A stretch of DNA of 52,181 nucleotides from Streptosporangiaceae bacterium (GCA_025934635.1 JAICWX010000017.1:1-52181); one strand, 5' to 3'; positions 1-9,294 are shown, numbered from the stretch's first letter. Notes: generated by a model not told the origin, from the sequence alone. Made by a program: numbers and translations.

Positions 1-1661
1 ATCGCGCCGAACGTGGCGGCCAGCGAGGCGAGATTCAGCACCACGGCCTTGACCGGGAGCAGGACGGAGCGGAACGCGCCAGTCAGCAGGATCAGGGTGA
101 ACACGGCGATGACGGCCAGCATGAGCGGGAAATTGCCGAACACGGCGTGCACGTAGTCGAGCTGGATAGCGCCCACGCCGGCGATCCCGATCACGCCGGG
201 CAGGCCGGAAACCTCGTTCCTGGCCTCGGTTACCGCGGTGCTGGCCGAGCTGTTCAGGTTCGCCGTCTGGGGGATGGCGATGAGCACCGTGGTACCGGAC
301 CGGTTGCTGTCCGCGGCGGCCGGGGCGGCGACGGTGGCGATACCCGGCACCGCGGCCAGCTTGTGCTGGGCCGTCCGGGCGGCGCCGGACTTGACCAGCA
401 CCTCGAGCGGGGTCAGGACACCACTTGGTACGCGTTGCGAGGCAAGCTGCTGGTAGGCCGCGTGCGCCGGGCCGTTCTTCGCCAGCGCGTCCGGCGACGT
501 CTCTCCTACCTTCATGCCGAAGAAGGGCACGATCAGCAAACCCAGCACCCCGACCGCGACGGCCGCCGCCACGGCGCGGTGCCGGACCACCAGCCGGCCC
601 CAGGCTAGCCACGGGCGGCTGGCGGAGCTCTCCCGCCGCAGCCGGGGCCAGTCGATCCGCGGACCGATGCCGCCGAGGATGGCCGGCAGCAGCGTGGTGG
701 TCACGGCCACCGAGATCAGCGGGATGAGCATGCCGCCCAGCCCGATGCTGCGCAGCCCCGGCACCGGAAGCACGACCAGGGCGACCAGGCCGATGCCGAC
801 GGTCAGCCCGGAGAACACCACCGCCCGGCCGGCGGTGTTCATCGCGGCGATCACCGCCGAGGTGTTGTCCTGCCCCCGTGCCCGTTCCTCGCGCCACCGG
901 GTGACCACGAGCAGCGAGTAGTCGATGGCCACCCCGAGCCCGACCAGCGCGATCAGGAACTCCACCACGAACGAGATGCTCGTGAGGTAGGTGAGGCCCA
1001 GCGTGATCAGGACCGTGGTCATGATGGACACCGCGGCGATCAGCAGCGGCAGCAGGGCCAGGAAGGACCCGAACACGAACGCCAGCACGGCCAGCGCCCC
1101 GGCCGCGCCGATCAGCGTTTCGGCCAGCACGCCCGGACCCTTGGTGTCGCTGCCGGCCTGCAGCTCAGACAGCCCGGTCGCCGCCGCGTGGTAGCCCGGC
1201 GGCAGCGCGGACCGCAGGACCGTCAGTGCCTGCTCGGACGCCAGTGACGAGCCGAAGCCCTTCGGCCGTGGCGCGAACAGCAGTGCGTAGCTCGTCCGGC
1301 CGTCAGGAGTGATGAACGCCGGATCGCCGGTGTCCCCGTAACCGACGATCCGGAGCTGGCGTTCCGCGGCGCGGAGCTTGCCGAAGGCCGCGGCGACCTG
1401 GCCCTGGTCCGCGCGGGCCGTTTCCCCGGCCGGGACGGTCACGGTCAGGATCGACGGCGCCCGTTGGCCTCCGTTGCCGTAGGCGTGCATGATCTGCTGC
1501 GCGGCCACGTAGCCCGGCTGGCCCGGCAGCGAGAAATCGGTCGAAAGCCGCTGCGGCACCTTCCCCGCCGCGACACCGCCCGCCACCAGTGCCAGCAGCC
1601 AGAAGCAGACGATCCAGCGCCGGTGGCGCAGGACGAAGACGGTCAGCGGGGTCATTCTCAT
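1..1661 (-). CDS. MmpL/RND-family membrane transporter, 3' end cut by window edge
   Basis: About 553 codons are visible and the C-terminus lies outside the window. Starting from ATG at 1661, the product opens with a short basic stretch and a membrane segment (LRHRRWIVCFWLLAL), followed by an extracytoplasmic domain of about 150 residues. Then comes a cluster of membrane helices holding the family hallmark GLGVAIDYSLLVVTRWREE near residues 243-262. A second extracytoplasmic domain begins after a further helix (VAAAVAVGVLGLL). MMPL proteins use proton-motive force to export lipids, siderophores or drugs in actinomycetes. GAGGAG lies about 9 bases upstream of the start. The gene is divergent from a two-component system, which may control it. 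The substrate cannot be told from sequence. Confidence 0.93.
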   Translation of the reverse strand, partial: MRMTPLTVFVLRHRRWIVCFWLLALVAGGVAAGKVPQRLSTDFSLPGQPGYVAAQQIMHAYGNGGQRAPSILTVTVPAGETARADQGQVAAAFGKLRAAERQLRIVGYGDTGDPAFITPDGRTSYALLFAPRPKGFGSSLASEQALTVLRSALPPGYHAAATGLSELQAGSDTKGPGVLAETLIGAAGALAVLAFVFGSFLALLPLLIAAVSIMTTVLITLGLTYLTSISFVVEFLIALVGLGVAIDYSLLVVTRWREERARGQDNTSAVIAAMNTAGRAVVFSGLTVGIGLVALVVLPVPGLRSIGLGGMLIPLISVAVTTTLLPAILGGIGPRIDWPRLRRESSASRPWLAWGRLVVRHRAVAAAVAVGVLGLLIVPFFGMKVGETSPDALAKNGPAHAAYQQLASQRVPSGVLTPLEVLVKSGAARTAQHKLAAVPGIATVAAPAAADSNRSGTTVLIAIPQTANLNSSASTAVTEARNEVSGLPGVIGIAGVGAIQLDYVHAVFGNFPLMLAVIAVFTLILLTGAFRSVLLPVKAVVLNLASLAATFGA

Positions 1662-1906
1662 TTTCTTCAGCTCCTCGAATAGCTGCTTCTGCGTCGGCCT
1701 GGAGCCATGCTTCCTGGCGGAAGTGAGGTTCGTCGTCGGGCGTGTGGCGGCTTCCCCAGTACGCCGGACGGCTCAGTCGCGGGCCGACGGCTACGCCGCG
1801 GGAAGTAGGGGACATCCCCGGAGCTGCGGGTTGGCCTCGGCGGGCTCCGTGCTTGCGCACCGAGTGGGCGCTACTCCCGGCGCAGTACCCGTCTCTGCTC
1901 CCCACG

Positions 1907-1927
1907 GCCGGCGCCGACAGCGCCGGC
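1907..1927. promoter_or_regulatory. Inverted repeat in the MmpL / histidine kinase intergenic region
   Basis: GCCGGCGC at 1907-1914 and GCGCCGGC at 1920-1927 are perfect 8-base arms around a 5-base spacer. The repeat sits in the 333-base gap between two divergent units, about 70 bases before the kinase start. It could be a regulator site or an RNA hairpin in the kinase leader. No other signal was recognised in 1662-1994. Confidence 0.4.
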
Positions 1928-1994
1928 GCTGGCCTACCCTCGGACCATCACCGTGTTGACGGGGAGCCGCGGCTAGAGCAAGCCGGAGGACAGC

Positions 1995-3158
1995 GTGCAG
2001 CGGGACAAGCAGCAGGAGGCGCGGCCCGGCCGGGCCAGGCTGGCCGCGGATTCCGCGCTGGCGCTGATGCTGGCCGTGGTGCTGACCGTGGCCACCTTCT
2101 TCGTCTCTCGGCATCAGGCGAGCGCGCGCCCGTTCGACGCCGGGGGCGCCGTGCTCGTCATCGTCTCGGCGGCGGCGCTGGCGGTCTTGCGCACGCGGCC
2201 GGTCGCCGTGCTGGCCGCGGTGTTCGTGATCGTGCTGGCCTACCTGGCGATCGGGTACCCGGACGGGCCGATCTGGCTGGTACCCATCACCGCTTATTTC
2301 ACCGCGGTGGTCCTCGGGCACCGGCTGGCCGGCGTGGCCGCGGCGATCGCCGTGTTCGGCGTCTACCTCTTGGTTCACCTCTTGCTCGGCAGGGGCCCAG
2401 AGCCATCGGCCGCGGGGCTCGCGGCCGTGGCGGCGTGGCCGCTGGTAATTCTGGGTGCAGCCGAGGCCGTTCGGATCCGCCGGGTACGAGCCGCCGAGGC
2501 CGCGAGGATCCGGGAGGAGGAAGCGCTCCGGCGGGCGAGTGAGGAGCGGCTGCGGATCGCCAGGGAGCTGCACGACTCGCTGGGTCACTACCTGTCCATG
2601 ATCAGCGTGCACTCAGGGGTGACCCTTAACCTGAATCCCGGCTTGCCCGGCCAGGTCGCCGAATCGCTATCCGCGATCAGGCAGGCCAGTCAAGAGGGTC
2701 TGCGGGAACTCCGCTCGGTGCTGCGCATCCTGCGCCAGGACGGCGAGCCAGCTCCGCACGCCCCGCCGCCGACGCTGGCCCAGCTCGGCGGCCTGGTTAA
2801 CCAGGCCGCCGCGGCTGGGCTGCGGGTCCGCGCGGAAACCAGCGGCACGGTGCGCGAGCTACCCTTCGGGCTCGACCAGGCGGCCTTCCGGATCGTGCAG
2901 GAAGCACTGACCAACGTGACCCGGCACGCGGGGACGGATACCGCCACCGTGCGCGTCCGCTATGGCCAGCATGACCTCACCGTGCAGGTCGACGACGACG
3001 GTCAAGGACGCAACGACGGCCTGCCTCCTCCCGGTGGCAGCGGGATCGTCGGCATGCGGGAGCGGGCGGCCGCGCTCGGCGGCGAGCTGCTCGCCGGGCC
3101 TCGCCCCGAGGGCGGATTCCGGGTCACCGCCACGCTTCCGCTGGACGGCAGCGCATGA
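1995..3158 (+). CDS. Sensor histidine kinase, NarL/DesK-type (HisKA_3)
   Basis: The 387-residue product has four or five membrane helices in residues 20-165, then a coiled stretch rich in Arg and Glu. The dimerisation/phospho-acceptor box RIARELHDSLGHYLS follows, with phospho-acceptor His at 193. A HATPase_c domain has its N-box Asn near 307 (EALTNVTRHA) and glycine-rich segments DDDGQG and GSGIVGMRERA. There is no obvious large extracellular sensor, so the stimulus is probably felt in or at the membrane. The start is GTG at 1995, supported by CCGGAGGA 6 bases upstream. It overlaps the response regulator gene by 4 bases, so the pair is cotranscribed. Divergent orientation to the MmpL gene suggests control of export in response to envelope stress; this is inference. 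Confidence 0.95.
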   Translation: MQRDKQQEARPGRARLAADSALALMLAVVLTVATFFVSRHQASARPFDAGGAVLVIVSAAALAVLRTRPVAVLAAVFVIVLAYLAIGYPDGPIWLVPITAYFTAVVLGHRLAGVAAAIAVFGVYLLVHLLLGRGPEPSAAGLAAVAAWPLVILGAAEAVRIRRVRAAEAARIREEEALRRASEERLRIARELHDSLGHYLSMISVHSGVTLNLNPGLPGQVAESLSAIRQASQEGLRELRSVLRILRQDGEPAPHAPPPTLAQLGGLVNQAAAAGLRVRAETSGTVRELPFGLDQAAFRIVQEALTNVTRHAGTDTATVRVRYGQHDLTVQVDDDGQGRNDGLPPPGGSGIVGMRERAAALGGELLAGPRPEGGFRVTATLPLDGSA

Positions 3159-3865
3159 TCCGGGTGCTGCTCGCCGACGACCAGGCCCTGGTCCGGGCCG
3201 GGTTCCGGGCCTTGCTCGACGCTCAGGGCGACATCGAGGTGGCGGGCGAGGCCAGTGACGGGGAGCAGGCCGTCAGCCTGGCCCGGCAGGTCGTGCCGGA
3301 CGTGGTACTCATGGACATCCGGATGCCGGGAACCGACGGGCTGGCCGCCACCCGCCAGATCGCCGCCGACGAGCGGCTGGCTGGCGTCCGGGTGGTGATC
3401 CTGACCACCTTCGAGCTGGACGAGTACGTGTTCGAGGCGATCTGCTCCGGGGCCGCCGGGTTCCTGGTCAAGGACACCGACCCCGACCAGCTCGTGCAGG
3501 CCGTGCGGGTGGTCGCCGACGGGGGTGCCCTGCTCTCCCCCGGCGTTACCCGGCGGCTGATCGGCGAATTCGCCTCTCGCGCGAAGCCGCCCCAGCCCGC
3601 TGGCTTCCTCGGCGAGCTGACCGACCGGGAGCGCGAGGTGCTCACTCTGGTCGGGGAAGGGCTGTCCAATGCCGAGATCGCCAGACGGCTCTATGTCAGC
3701 CCGGCCACCGCTAAGACCCACGTCAGCCGCGCCATGGTGAAGCTCGGGGCCAGAGACCGGGCGCAACTGGTGGTCATCGCCTACGAGTCCGGGCTCGTGC
3801 GGCCGGGCTGGCACGGCGGGGCTGCCCCGGGCAGGCCTAGCACCTTAGCCGACCCAGCACACTGA
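3155..3865 (+). CDS. LuxR/NarL-family response regulator
   Basis: The 236-residue protein has a receiver domain (residues 1-120) with acidic residues DD at 9-10, phospho-acceptor Asp54 in DVVLMDIRMPG, and Lys in FLVKDTDP. A GerE-type HTH follows from about 155 (LTDREREVLTLVGEG, then SNAEIARRLYVSPATAKTHVSR). It is translationally coupled to the kinase through an ATGA overlap. It is expected to be phosphorylated by that kinase and to bind promoters nearby, the MmpL promoter being the obvious candidate. Confidence 0.96.
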   Translation: MIRVLLADDQALVRAGFRALLDAQGDIEVAGEASDGEQAVSLARQVVPDVVLMDIRMPGTDGLAATRQIAADERLAGVRVVILTTFELDEYVFEAICSGAAGFLVKDTDPDQLVQAVRVVADGGALLSPGVTRRLIGEFASRAKPPQPAGFLGELTDREREVLTLVGEGLSNAEIARRLYVSPATAKTHVSRAMVKLGARDRAQLVVIAYESGLVRPGWHGGAAPGRPSTLADPAH

Positions 3866-3996
3866 ACCTACGGCGAGCAGATCACCCAGTTCGGCACCGG
3901 ATCGGACATACCGCCGTCGCACCTTGATCATCATGCAGAACGATTCTCGCGCGCAGGCTCCGGATGGTGCGCCGCGTCTTGGCTGGCGCCGGCTGC

Positions 3997-4590
3997 TCAC
4001 TGCGGGGATCCCGGCCAGGGGGCGTCAGCGGGCCGGGGCCAGGCCGAGGTGTCTCCTGCGGCGGCCGCGGCGGCGAGCAGCCCGGCCACGGCGAGGCCGT
4101 TGGTGATGCGCCCGGTGAACACCTCGCTCACGGCCTGCGGCAGCGGCACCCAGCGCGACCGGAGTTCGCTTTCCTCGTCCGGCCTGCTGTCCGCTTGCTC
4201 CTCGGTGTCCAGCTGCTCAGCCTGGTACACCCGGCATACCTCGGTGCTGATACCCGGCGACGGCCGCAGGTCGACCAGCGTGTGCCAGGCCGCGGCCCGC
4301 AGCCGGGCCTCCTCGGCCAGCTCCCGCTGCGCGGCGTCCAGCGGCGGCTCACCGGGCTTGTCGCACAGCCCGGCGGGGACCTCCCACAGATACTGCCCGG
4401 CCGGGTGCCGGTACTGCCGGATCAGCAGCACCCGCTGCTGGTCATCGACCGCCACGATCGCCACCGAGCCCACGTGCTCGACCACTTCGCGCTCGGCCCG
4501 GGACCCGTCCGGCTGGACCACCGTGTCGGCGCGGACCCTGACGAGCGCGCCGTCATATTCCAGCCGGCTCCGAACCACCTCATAGGCCAT
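3997..4590 (-). CDS. Nudix hydrolase, ADP-ribose pyrophosphatase-like
   Basis: This is a 197-residue Nudix fold protein. The Nudix box is visible as AGLCDKPGE...QRELAEEA, including the REL-x-EE metal-binding core; the one-residue-longer loop after the first Gly is usual in actinobacterial ADP-ribose hydrolases. The preceding strand motif VLLIRQYRHPAGQYLWEVPAG is typical of NudF-type enzymes that cleave ADP-ribose to AMP and ribose-5-phosphate. I chose ATG 4590, which has GGGAGG just upstream, over an in-frame ATG at 4746 that only adds a low-complexity N-terminus. Substrate assignment is by family resemblance. Confidence 0.88.
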   Translation of the reverse strand: MAYEVVRSRLEYDGALVRVRADTVVQPDGSRAEREVVEHVGSVAIVAVDDQQRVLLIRQYRHPAGQYLWEVPAGLCDKPGEPPLDAAQRELAEEARLRAAAWHTLVDLRPSPGISTEVCRVYQAEQLDTEEQADSRPDEESELRSRWVPLPQAVSEVFTGRITNGLAVAGLLAAAAAAGDTSAWPRPADAPWPGSPQ

Positions 4591-4773
4591 GAGCCCTCCC
4601 TGCGGGACAGGCGCGGTGCCTGGAGCGGCCCGCGCGGGGTACTGCCGCCCCCAGGCCGGCCCGGCCCCGGCGCGGACCAGCGCACTGCCCGCAAACTCAC
4701 GCATCATTCGCCCGGCGCGGCGGGCGGCCGCACTGGCAGGCATCACCCGTATAACGGCGGCATTGCGGGGGTT

Positions 4774-5282
4774 TCAGCCGTCGCGGGCCGGGGCGCGGGG
4801 CTGGCTGCGGAGGGCGCCGAGCTGGGCGAGGTCGTGAACGTCCTGGGGCGGAGCGGGTACCCGGCCCGGAAGCGGCGCTGCTGCCCGGCGGACAGGCACG
4901 GCACGGACCGCCCGGCGATCAGCCCGGCGCCGAAGGCACCCGGCGGGTACTCGAAGAACCCGCCGTCCCGGCCGGCCTGGCGGCCGCAGCCGCCGGCGCC
5001 GAAGGTCACCGGATGGACATCGGCCCAGCGGTCACCGGGCGCATGCAACTCGACCCGCGACGGCAGCCAGTCCGTCTCAGCCGCGTACCCCAGCCGCCCG
5101 AGCACGGCCAGGCAGCAGCCAAGACCGGCCGCATCGACGGCGAGGTCCAGGTCGCGGTGCCGGCGGGTCTGCCGGCCGGCCAGCACGGCCACGTCCCAGC
5201 CGCCGGCCGCCCAGTACCGCACCCCGGCCTCATCTAGCGCGTCCAGGACCCGGACGACGTCCGCAGCCTCCACCAGGCCCAC
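4774..5282 (-). pseudogene. Aminoglycoside/lincosamide-type nucleotidyltransferase, frameshifted
   Basis: From GTG 5282 the frame reads an AadA/LinB-like nucleotidyltransferase (PF10706-type): YWAAGGWDVAVLAGRQ, then RRHRDLDLAVD with the metal-binding Asp pair, then HPVTF and LSAGQQRRFRAGYPLRP. After RP the expected ending QDVHDLAQLGALRSQP is found one frame over and stops at TGA 4776-4774. The shift maps to the GGGG run at 4845-4848, which would need one more base. Read without correction, the frame ends at 4743 with a meaningless serine/proline tail. Members of this family adenylylate antibiotics or other small hydroxyl compounds. It is either a true pseudogene or a homopolymer sequencing error. 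Confidence 0.8.
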
Positions 5283-5619
5283 GCTAGCGTCACGGCCAGC
5301 CCAGCTTGCAGCGTCCGGCCGTGCATGGCTGGCTCAGACCGAGCAGAGTTACCGATAGTGGCAACTGGCCGGAAGCGGACTCCCCAAAGCGCATTACCGA
5401 TCGCCGATTAGGGCGCGGGGTGGTGGGAGGCTCGATAAGGCGGGGAGTCGCACGGGATTTCCAGTTCTGTACCGCCAAGTTGGCGCTCGCTCGGCCAGAG
5501 GCGCAAATTGCAGAGGACGCTGCGCTATGTGTCACCGCGTCACTCTGCAAGTTTGCGACTGGATATCAGCTGTCAGGCTGCTGCGGCTCCGACCGTGGTC
5601 TTTTCCTGTTGGGCGCCGG
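5283..5619. other. Intergenic stretch without recognisable gene
   Basis: These 337 bases lie between the 5' end of the nucleotidyltransferase and the 3' end of the MFS pseudogene. Composition is less GC-rich than its neighbours in places. No family, tRNA-like fold or strong hairpin was recognised. Confidence 0.5.
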
Positions 5620-6935
5620 TCAGGTCGACGGCCTAGGGGTGGCCAGGCCGGCGATCGCGCCGGCGAGCGACAGCCCCGCGCACACGCCGATCGCCGGGCC
5701 GAACCCGGCGGTGAACGTGGCCGGGGAGGAGTAACCGCCGTGGGCGGCGAACACCGCCGCGCAGACCGCCACGCCGAATACCCCGCCGAGCTGGCGTAGC
5801 GTGCTGAAGGTGCCGGATGCCTGGCCGATCGCCGCCGGCGGGATGGAGGACATCACCGAGCTTTGCGCGGCCGGAATGGCCATGGAGATCCCGAGCCCGG
5901 CGATGACCAGCGGCGCGACCAGGTCCGGGTAGGGAAGGCCGGTGCGGGCGATCAACGCCGTCCAGCCCAGCCCGGCCGCGAACAAGGCCAGCCCGGCGGC
6001 GATCAGCGGGCGCTCGCCGACGCGGCGGACCATGGCCCCGGCGACTGGGGCGACCAGGAACAACGTGCCCCAGCCTGGCAGCAGCCGCAGCCCAGCCGAC
6101 AGCGGGCCGAAGCCCAGGCCGGTCTGCAGGAACTGGGCCATGAAGAAAACCATCCCGAACAGGGCGGCGAACATCAGGAAGCCTGCCGCGTTGCCGACGC
6201 AAAATGCCCGGGTCCGGAACAGCCGGACCGGCAGCATCGGGTCGGCCGCCCGCAGCTCCCAGGCCACGAACGACGCCGTAAGCACGGCGCCGGCCGTCAG
6301 CGACCCGATCACCTCGGGGCTGGACCAGCCCACGGTGCTGGCCCGGATCAGTCCCCACACCAGGCCGATCGGAATGTTCAGCCAGAAGATCCACTGCCAG
6401 GACAGTCCCTGGGCGACAGCGCCGCCGATCACCGGGCCGGCCAGCACAGCGAGCCCGATCACGCTGCTGAAGATTCCCAGCGCCCAGGCCCGCCGCTCGG
6501 GCGGGAACGCCGCGCTCAGCAGCGCCAGCGACAGCGGCAGCACCAGCGCCGCGCCGGCGCCTTGTACCGCGCGGGCCGTGACCAGCGCGGCGGCTCCCGG
6601 CGAGAGCGCACATGCCGCCGACGCGGCGGTGAACAGCCCCAGGCCGGCCGCCAGCATCCGCCGCCGCCCCAGCCGCTCACCCAGCGCTGCGCCGGTCATC
6701 AGCAGCACTGCGAAGCTGAGCGCGTAGGCGTTCACCGTCACTCCAGTGCCCCCAGCGAGGCATGAAGGTGCACCCGGATCGCCGGGAGCGCGGTCGCGAC
6801 CACCTGGTTGTCGAGCGACACCATGAGCGAGGCCACCGAGGTCAAGGCCAGCACCCACCGCTGTTCCCGCGTCACGGCCCGTTCGCGTGCCCTCCGGCCA
6901 GCTCTTTGCGGCCTGGACTTTTCGTTGATAGTCAT
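5620..6935 (-). pseudogene. DHA2-type MFS exporter, frameshifted and internally deleted
   Basis: The N-terminal part starts at ATG 6935 (GAGG 8 bases upstream) and reads a first helix with the DHA2 motif SLDNQVVATALPAI, then hits TGA at 6740-6738. The expected continuation (TVNAYALSFAVLLMTGAALGERLGRRRM) lies one frame over; restoring one G in GAGTGACGG would give the usual Glu-Trp-Thr. The rest contains GxxxG motifs and ends at TGA 5622-5620. In addition, NIPIGL is joined directly to VWGLIRA, where relatives have about 40 more residues, so a transmembrane loop and helix are missing. Two independent lesions argue for real decay, not only a base-call error. The ancestor was probably a proton-driven drug exporter. 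Confidence 0.85.
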
Positions 6936-7089
6936 ACCTGATGCCTCAGTTCTGCCTGATCTAGGCGGGGTCAGGCCGCGAGGGCTGAGGCCCGCGGCGG
7001 TTAGCAGGTAGGCGTTTCTCGCGGTAGCTGGGGCCGGCGGCGAGCTGGCCGGGCTCACCGCAGCTGTTCCAGGTGGCTGGGCGGATAAC

Positions 7090-7230
7090 CGAGCCGCGGA
7101 GGGACAGGGCGACGATCAGCGTCAGCCCGCCGCAGAGCAGGCCGACCGTGTCCACAACGATGAGCGGGAGACTGCCGGTGCTGAGCCCGTAGGTCAGCCA
7201 GATCGCGTAACCGTCGGCGTAGGAGGCCAT
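7090..7230 (-). pseudogene. SemiSWEET/PQ-loop-like C-terminal scrap
   Basis: On the minus strand from 7230 the frame reads YAIWLTYGLSTGSLPLIVVD followed by TVGLLCGGLTLIVALSLRG. This has the W-x-x-YG and hydrophobic pattern of the last helix pair of small SemiSWEET or PQ-loop membrane proteins. There is no intact start and no first helix. It is fused in sequence to the end of the eroded MFS piece at 7281-7571, and the frame runs on without meaning to 6961. It is a gene fragment at best. Confidence 0.4.
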
Positions 7231-7280
7231 GAAGCGCGCCGAGACCTCACACGATGTGGACGAGCGGAATTCGCTGGGCG

Positions 7281-7571
7281 TCCCCCGGCGGCCACGGCCA
7301 GGCCGGCGATAGAGCCCCATATCCCGATCACGCGCCCACGGCGTTCGGGCCCGAACGCCGTGGTGAGGATCGTGAGGCTCAGAGGCGTCACGATCGCTGC
7401 CCCGAGCCCTTGCATGGCCCGGGCGGCTGTCAGGAGCTCACGGTGGATGGCGGGCAGGGCGGCGACCACCAGGGAGTCGAGGGTCACCATGAAGAAGGCG
7501 ACCGAGGTGAGGAGCAGCGCCCAGCCTGCCCTGGCGGGCTGCTTGCGGGCTATGGCCAGGGTTGGGGACAT
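7281..7571 (-). pseudogene. Second DHA2 MFS exporter remnant
   Basis: From ATG 7571 the frame gives the first DHA2 helix (LLLTSVAFFMVTLDSLVVAALPAI). HREL is then joined directly to LTAARAMQGLGAAIVTPLSL, so helices 2 and 3 (about 50-60 residues) are missing. After helix 4/5 (GRVIGIWGSIAGLAVAAG) similarity stops abruptly. It stands tandem to the MFS pseudogene at 5620-6935 and is similar to it, suggesting an old duplication or repeated acquisition followed by loss. Confidence 0.8.
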
Positions 7572-7952
7572 CGGCTGCCTTTGCTAGTGGGTACTCGGGC
7601 TGCTCGCTCGCCCGGTACGGGTAGTGATCCGTACCGGGCGCGATATCTGTCGCCACTGCCGACAGCCAGGGGGCCCCACTCGATTGTGCTGGCGAGCTTG
7701 CGCACCGGGCCGGGGAGTCCTTCGGCTTCTCGGTTCATCCGCGCTCGGTGGACAGGGGCCCTGGAGCGTGCAGGGAGGCCCAGAAGCCGATGAGCGCGCC
7801 GGGGCAGCTGGGCAGGACACCTGCAAAGGGCGGGTGCGGACGAGGGCGCCGGCAATGCTCGCCACGGTGAGACCGTCCTCGCCGGCAAGCCACCGCCCGG
7901 CGTGGACAGCGTCCTGCGATGGATCTTGCGGCTGGCCCGGATCGTCACTGGC
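7572..7952. other. Intergenic stretch between MFS remnant and VOC gene
   Basis: These 381 bases probably hold promoters for the divergent neighbours. Open frames exist on both strands but none resembles a known family, and no strong dyad was found. Confidence 0.4.
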
Positions 7953-8333
7953 ATGAGCACCGCTATGAACGCAATGCGGACAGGACCTCGACGGGTAGTA
8001 CACCTGGAGCTTCACACCGGCGACCAGGTGCGAGCGGCCGCATTCTATGCGGAGCTGCTGCAGTGGCGGCCGGAGCTGGTCCGACGCGGCTCTGGCTGCT
8101 ATCTGGCTCTGGATCTGGGTCCGGCTGTGGGCGGGGGGATCATCGAGTGCCAGACGCGGCGTCCGCTGTGGCTGCCGTACGCCGAGGTCGAGCGGATCGG
8201 CGATGCGACCGAGCGCGCCCGCCGGCTCGGCGCGGCGGTGCTGCTCGAACCACGGGAGGGGCCGTCGGGCTGGCGAAGTGTCGTGTCCAGCCCGGTCGCC
8301 GGGGAGGTGGCCTTGTGGCGGCCGAAGCGATGA
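7953..8333 (+). CDS. VOC-family (glyoxalase-fold) protein
   Basis: About 126 residues if started at ATG 7953; ATG 7965 and 7974 are alternatives and none has a good ribosome site. The protein carries the start of a glyoxalase/bleomycin-resistance fold: VVHLELHTGDQVRAAAFYAE, then LLQW, a central DATERARRLGAAVLLEP, and the closing VVSSPVAGEVALWRPK. Such proteins often come as small partners of ECF sigma genes, and here the gene runs into a sigma-factor remnant with an ATGA overlap at 8330. Substrate unknown. Confidence 0.8.
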   Translation: MSTAMNAMRTGPRRVVHLELHTGDQVRAAAFYAELLQWRPELVRRGSGCYLALDLGPAVGGGIIECQTRRPLWLPYAEVERIGDATERARRLGAAVLLEPREGPSGWRSVVSSPVAGEVALWRPKR

Positions 8334-8548
8334 CCGATGAGCACGATCTGCCTGCCGCGGCCCGTGATGGCGGCCAAGGCGCCTTCGCCCGGCTGGCGGG
8401 CCCGTGCCTGGCCCAGTCTCGGGGCCTGCTGCCACCGAATGCTGAGGCCCCATTCCGCGCAGGACACGGAGCGATGGATTCCGGGGCCGGCCCGGATCAG
8501 TACTCCGAGGCAGCCGGTCCAGCTAGCCAGAAGGGAGCGACGAGATGA
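8330..8548 (+). pseudogene. N-terminal remnant of an ECF sigma factor
   Basis: The frame from ATG 8330 reads MTDEHDLPAAARDGGQGAF then ARLAGPCLAQSRG, the usual start of sigma region 2. After a shift of frame it continues CHRMLRPHSAQDTERW, matching the conserved HCYRMLG-DAED core of SigJ-like sigma factors. Nothing sigma-like follows, and the frame ends at 8548 overlapping the SDR start. The leader GCCGAAGCGATnACCGAT around its start is shared with the intact sigma gene at 10276, so the two are paralogous. The overlap with the VOC gene suggests an original VOC-sigma operon that has decayed. Confidence 0.65.
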
Positions 8549-9294
8549 CAGCTGTAGATCTCAACGGCGCGACGGTGGTCGTCACCGGCGCCAGCCGCGG
8601 GTTCGGGCGGGCCACGGCCGTCGCCTTGGCCGAGTCCGGCGCGCACGTGGTCGGCGTCGCCCGCCACCGCGGCGGGCTGGAGGAACTGCAACGAGAACTC
8701 GGCGATGCGCTGAACTGCGAGACCGGTGACGCGGCCGACCCCGAACTGCCCGCGCGGCTGTTCGCCACCTACAAGCCCGCCGCGGTCGTCCTTAACGCAG
8801 GCGCAACCCCCGTGATCGCCCCGCTGGACGAGCACGACTGGGACACCTTCAGCGTCCACTGGAACGTCGATGTCCGGCAGGCCTTCCACTTCGTCCAGCA
8901 GGCCCTGCGCACGCCGCCCCCGGATGGCGGCGTCGTGGTCACGATGTCGAGCGGGGCCGCCCTGGCCGGATCGCCGGTGAGCGGCGGGTACGCCGGCGCC
9001 AAGGCCACGGTGCGGTTCATCAGCGCCTACGCCGCCGAAGAGGCGGCGCGACGCGCGATCCCGGTGCGCTTCGTGTCTGTCCTGCCCCATATCACCAGCT
9101 TCGGGACGGGCCGCCTGGGAGTACGTGCCTATGCGGCGCGGGCCGGTATCACCGAGGAGGAGTTCATCGAGCGCGCCGGCGCGACCGCCACCCCCGGCCA
9201 GGTCGCCAGGCATGTGGTAGACGTCATCGCCGACGGGTCGTACTCGGCGCCGGCGTACCACCTGACATCCGGCGGGCTGCGGCCCCTCGGCTGA
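8545..9294 (+). CDS. SDR-family NAD(P)-dependent oxidoreductase
   Basis: The 249-residue classical short-chain dehydrogenase has TGASRGFG at residues 15-22 for cofactor binding and LNAG near 90. The catalytic Ser lies in MSSGAAL near 135 and the Tyr-x-x-x-Lys motif in GGYAGAKAT near 149-155. The start ATG 8545 follows AAGGGAG by 7 bases. It stands upstream of an MBL-fold hydrolase and a SnoaL-tailed sigma factor; oxidoreductases are frequent partners of such sigma factors. Substrate unknown. Confidence 0.93.
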   Translation: MTAVDLNGATVVVTGASRGFGRATAVALAESGAHVVGVARHRGGLEELQRELGDALNCETGDAADPELPARLFATYKPAAVVLNAGATPVIAPLDEHDWDTFSVHWNVDVRQAFHFVQQALRTPPPDGGVVVTMSSGAALAGSPVSGGYAGAKATVRFISAYAAEEAARRAIPVRFVSVLPHITSFGTGRLGVRAYAARAGITEEEFIERAGATATPGQVARHVVDVIADGSYSAPAYHLTSGGLRPLG

